Assembly: GCA_016720835.1 (NCBI GenBank)
Contig: JADKJW010000001.1
Location: forward strand, 496,001 to 560,000
From: Ignavibacteria bacterium
Lineage (GTDB): Bacteria > Bacteroidota > Ignavibacteria > SZUA-365
DNA: 64,000 nt
Direction of reading: 5' to 3'
The translations under genes were made by a program, and so were the position numbers. Below, one piece after another: positions 61,703 to 64,000 of this stretch; positions within the stretch are counted from its first letter, which is position 1; every line of letters begins with the position of its first letter. The notes below the pieces were generated by a model that did no database searches, was not told the origin of the DNA, and was given only the letters and a program-made list of their open reading frames with translations.

Positions 61703-61792
61703 CTCCGGCGTCGGACATCGGCGGGATGGAGGGGAGACGCAGGCGGGATATTCGCACGCGCGTGCTATGTTCAGCAAAACACAGGCGCACCC

Positions 61793-63616
61793 ATGAAACG
61801 CATTCCCGATCTCCTCCTCCTCGGCGTTCTCGTTCTGACCACGCACATCCACGCGCAGACGCGCGAGGACTGGCGGACGGACTACGAGAAATCCGGTTTC
61901 GTCTCGAGTCCCCGGCACGATGCGACGATGGCGTATCTCGAGCGTCTGCGCAAGGCCTCGCCGTGGATATCCGTTCAACGCTTCGGGGTGACGCCGCAGG
62001 GACGCGATCTCCCGCTCGTCGTGCTGTCGAAGGACCGCGCCTTCACGCCCGCCGCGGCGCGGAGAAGCGGCAGGCCCGTCGTGCTGATTCAGGCCGGCAT
62101 CCACGCGGGAGAGATCGACGGCAAGGACGCCGGGCTGATGCTGCTGCGCGACATCGCGGTCACGAAAACGCTCGCGCGGCTTGCCGACCATGCCATCGTC
62201 CTGTTCATGCCGATCTTCAATCTCGACGGCCACGAGCGGCAGAGCCGCACCAATCGCATCAATCAGGATGGTCCGGTCGAACAGGGCTGGCGCGTCACCG
62301 CGCAGAATCTGAATCTGAACCGCGATTACCTGAAGGCGGACGCGCCCGAGATGCGTGCCTGGCTCGGCGTCTATAACGCCTGGCTGCCCGAGCTGCTGCT
62401 CGATTGCCACGTGACCGACGGCATCGACTTCCAGTACAACCTGACCTACTCGATGGAGATGTTCGAAAACGCGCCCCCCCCGGTCGTGCGCTGGCAGAGA
62501 GGTCTCCGCGACAGCTTCATCGCGGGCATGGAGCGGCAGGGCGATCCGGTCTGTCCCTACGTCTTTCCGCGCGAGGATCGCGATCTCTCGAAGGGACTGC
62601 TCACCTTCCCCGCGCCGCCGCGCTTCTCGACAGGCTATGCCGCGATTCGCAACAGGGCCGCGGTGCTCATCGAAACGCACATGCTCAAACCCTACAAGGC
62701 GCGCGTCACCGCGACGTACCGCCTGCTCGTCGAGATCCTCTCGCACGTCAATGCCGATCCGCGCGGGTTGACCGGCGCCGTGCGCGAAGCCGACGACGAG
62801 ACGACGCGCCGTTTCTCCGCGGTCGCGGACTCCGCCACCTTTCCCGTCGCCTTCACCAGCGGCGGCGGATCCACTCCCCTGCGCTTCCTCGGGTACGAGT
62901 CGTCCCTTGTGCCGAGCAGGATTTCAGGCGGGACGTATCAGGTGTGGGATCATCGCAAGCCCGTCACGGTGACCATCCCGCTCTTCGACGACGCGCGGCC
63001 GTCGAAGCGCGTGCGCACGCCCCTGGCGTATCTCGTGCCGCAGGAATGGACGAAGGCCGTGGACGTGCTGCGCGCGCACGGTCTCGTCCTCGAACGTCTC
63101 GCGGAGCCGGCGACCGTTCCCGTGGAGACCAGCATCTTTTCGTCGCCGAAATGGCGCGAGGCGCCGTACGAAGGACGGCACACGCTGCAGCAGAAGCAGA
63201 CGCCGCGGAGAGAGACGGCGTCCTTCCCCGCCGGAACGTACGTGCTCCGCCTCGCGCAGCCCGCGGCACAGGCCGCCGTGCATCTCCTCGAACCCGATGC
63301 GCCGGACTCGTTCGTGAGCTGGGGATTCTTCGACGGCGTCTTCGAGCAGAAGGAGTACTTCGAGGACTACATGATGGAGGATGTCGCCGTGCAGATGCTC
63401 GCCTCCGACACCGCGCTGAAGACGGCGTTCGAAACGCGGCTGGCGACGGACACCGCGTTCGCAAAAAACGGACGGGCGCGTCTGAATTATTTCTACGAGC
63501 GGTCGCCGTACGCGGACGCCAGACTGAACGTCTATCCCGTCGCCCGGTATTTCGGAGAGGGCGCGCTGCGCGCGGTGCCCGAGAGCGCCTACCGGCGCGG
63601 CGGCGTGAAGCGGTAG
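61793..63616 (+). CDS. M14-family zinc carboxypeptidase
   Basis: 607 residues from the Met at 61793, at the start of a signal peptide ('LLLLGVLVLTTHIHAQ'); the much longer frame from 60728 is rejected. The zinc site is seen in 'QAGIHAGEIDGKDAG' (HxxE) and His in 'LLLDCHVTDG'. 'NLNRDYLK' supplies the substrate Asn/Arg and 'VLIETHMLKPY' the catalytic Glu. The C-terminal ~250 residues form an extra beta domain with 'LRFLGYESSLVPSRISGGTYQVWD'. It is a secreted or periplasmic peptidase removing C-terminal residues, in line with other FCB M14 proteins. Confidence 0.93.
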   Translation: MKRIPDLLLLGVLVLTTHIHAQTREDWRTDYEKSGFVSSPRHDATMAYLERLRKASPWISVQRFGVTPQGRDLPLVVLSKDRAFTPAAARRSGRPVVLIQAGIHAGEIDGKDAGLMLLRDIAVTKTLARLADHAIVLFMPIFNLDGHERQSRTNRINQDGPVEQGWRVTAQNLNLNRDYLKADAPEMRAWLGVYNAWLPELLLDCHVTDGIDFQYNLTYSMEMFENAPPPVVRWQRGLRDSFIAGMERQGDPVCPYVFPREDRDLSKGLLTFPAPPRFSTGYAAIRNRAAVLIETHMLKPYKARVTATYRLLVEILSHVNADPRGLTGAVREADDETTRRFSAVADSATFPVAFTSGGGSTPLRFLGYESSLVPSRISGGTYQVWDHRKPVTVTIPLFDDARPSKRVRTPLAYLVPQEWTKAVDVLRAHGLVLERLAEPATVPVETSIFSSPKWREAPYEGRHTLQQKQTPRRETASFPAGTYVLRLAQPAAQAAVHLLEPDAPDSFVSWGFFDGVFEQKEYFEDYMMEDVAVQMLASDTALKTAFETRLATDTAFAKNGRARLNYFYERSPYADARLNVYPVARYFGEGALRAVPESAYRRGGVKR

Positions 63617-63659
63617 TCCTCGAAACCGGGCGGGCGCGCCACGGCGCGTCGCGCCGTCG

Positions 63660-64000
63660 CTATTTCGCCGCCTGTTCCAGCCGCGCGATTTCGTCGCGGA
63701 GTTGGGCGGCGCGTTCGAATTCGAGATCCTTCGCGGCCTGGCGCATTTCCGTCCGGAGCTGCTCCACCAGTTCCTTCTTCTGCCCGGCGGTCATGTACTT
63801 GAGGATGGGTTCGGCGACGAGGCGCGGTTTCTCCCGGGCGGCGCGCCGCTCGTCCTGTTTTGTTTTCACGTCGGCGATCGCCGTGGCGCTCAGGATTTCC
63901 TCCATCGTCTTGTGGATGGTCTCCGGGCTGATGCCGTGCTCCTCGTTGTAGTCCGATTGCACGATGCGCCGGCGCGCCGTCTCGTTGATCACGCGCTGCA
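63660..64000 (-). CDS. uvrB: UvrB, excinuclease ABC subunit B (C-terminal fragment, runs off the window)
   Basis: 113 codons of the C-terminus. The frame stays open to base 64000, reading 'QRVINETARRRIVQSDYNEEHGISPETIHK', a hallmark of UvrB just after helicase motif VI. It ends in a UVR domain ('KKELVEQLRTEMRQAAKDLEFERAAQLRDEIARLE') that contacts UvrC. The full protein of ~660-670 residues lies beyond the window edge. It functions in nucleotide excision repair, handing damage from UvrA to UvrC. It converges with the M14 gene. Confidence 0.97.
   Translation of the reverse strand, partial: QRVINETARRRIVQSDYNEEHGISPETIHKTMEEILSATAIADVKTKQDERRAAREKPRLVAEPILKYMTAGQKKELVEQLRTEMRQAAKDLEFERAAQLRDEIARLEQAAK

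Noticed and set aside
60728..61792. 355-residue N-terminal extension of the M14 peptidase
   Set aside because: Overlaps tRNA-Val, the lipoprotein gene and a terminator; the signal peptide at 61793 marks the real start.

Overview
The window is GC-rich (low-to-mid 60s % by eye) and densely coded on both strands. Eight secreted proteins end in a type IX secretion (T9SS) C-terminal sorting domain, several with the 'YPNPF' signature. Together with OmpA/thrombospondin-3, WG-repeat and parvulin-rich envelope genes, this points to the FCB superphylum, probably a Chlorobiota/Kapabacteria/Ignavibacteria-like lineage. That placement is inference from gene families, not from a marker gene. Three single-base frameshifts and a 34-base G run suggest a draft or metagenome-derived assembly.

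Layout. 1-25 kb: an accessory region of T9SS cargo (YCF48/BNR propeller, FG-GAP, VWA, beta-helix proteins) mixed with small soluble enzymes (NADP-binding reductase, aldo/keto reductase, VOC, cupin), an OmpA protein with a 69-bp-period calcium-binding repeat, and a GH106-like glycosidase broken by a frameshift. 25.1-29.3 kb: a compact minus-strand locus holding a TPR Ser/Thr kinase, two related small proteins that look like nitrile-hydratase-leader (NHLP/Os1348-type) peptides, and an isoprenoid-synthase-like protein with two Asp-rich motifs. This is the best candidate for an undescribed system. 29.5-34 kb: DUF1801 protein, radical SAM protein, a gene truncated beside the poly-G tract, WG-repeat lipoprotein, UPF0114 membrane protein. 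34.1-35.3 kb: two tandem 564-bp units, each carrying a mini GIY-YIG nuclease and a 3' fragment of the adjacent tRNA-Ser(GCU), with a hairpin inserted in the T-loop of that fragment. 35.5-37.5 kb: OPT transporter.

38.6-43 kb: phenylacetyl-CoA epoxidase genes paaABCD, a TetR regulator with an inverted-repeat operator at its start, and a divergent enoyl-CoA hydratase; together a module for aromatic (phenylacetate) degradation. Four arrays of 7-bp tandem repeats with three different words sit at gene borders between 37.5 and 42.1 kb.

43-57.9 kb: a likely nine-gene minus-strand operon for envelope protein quality control: two three-parvulin-domain isomerases, a SurA-like chaperone, three M16 peptidase-fold proteins (two with HxxEH, one without), a MoxR ATPase, a subtilase with T9SS tail and a VWA membrane protein. 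57.9-64 kb: lipoproteins, RdgB-type dITP pyrophosphatase, an EthD-like protein, tRNA-Val(UAC), an M14 carboxypeptidase and the C-terminus of UvrB running off the window.
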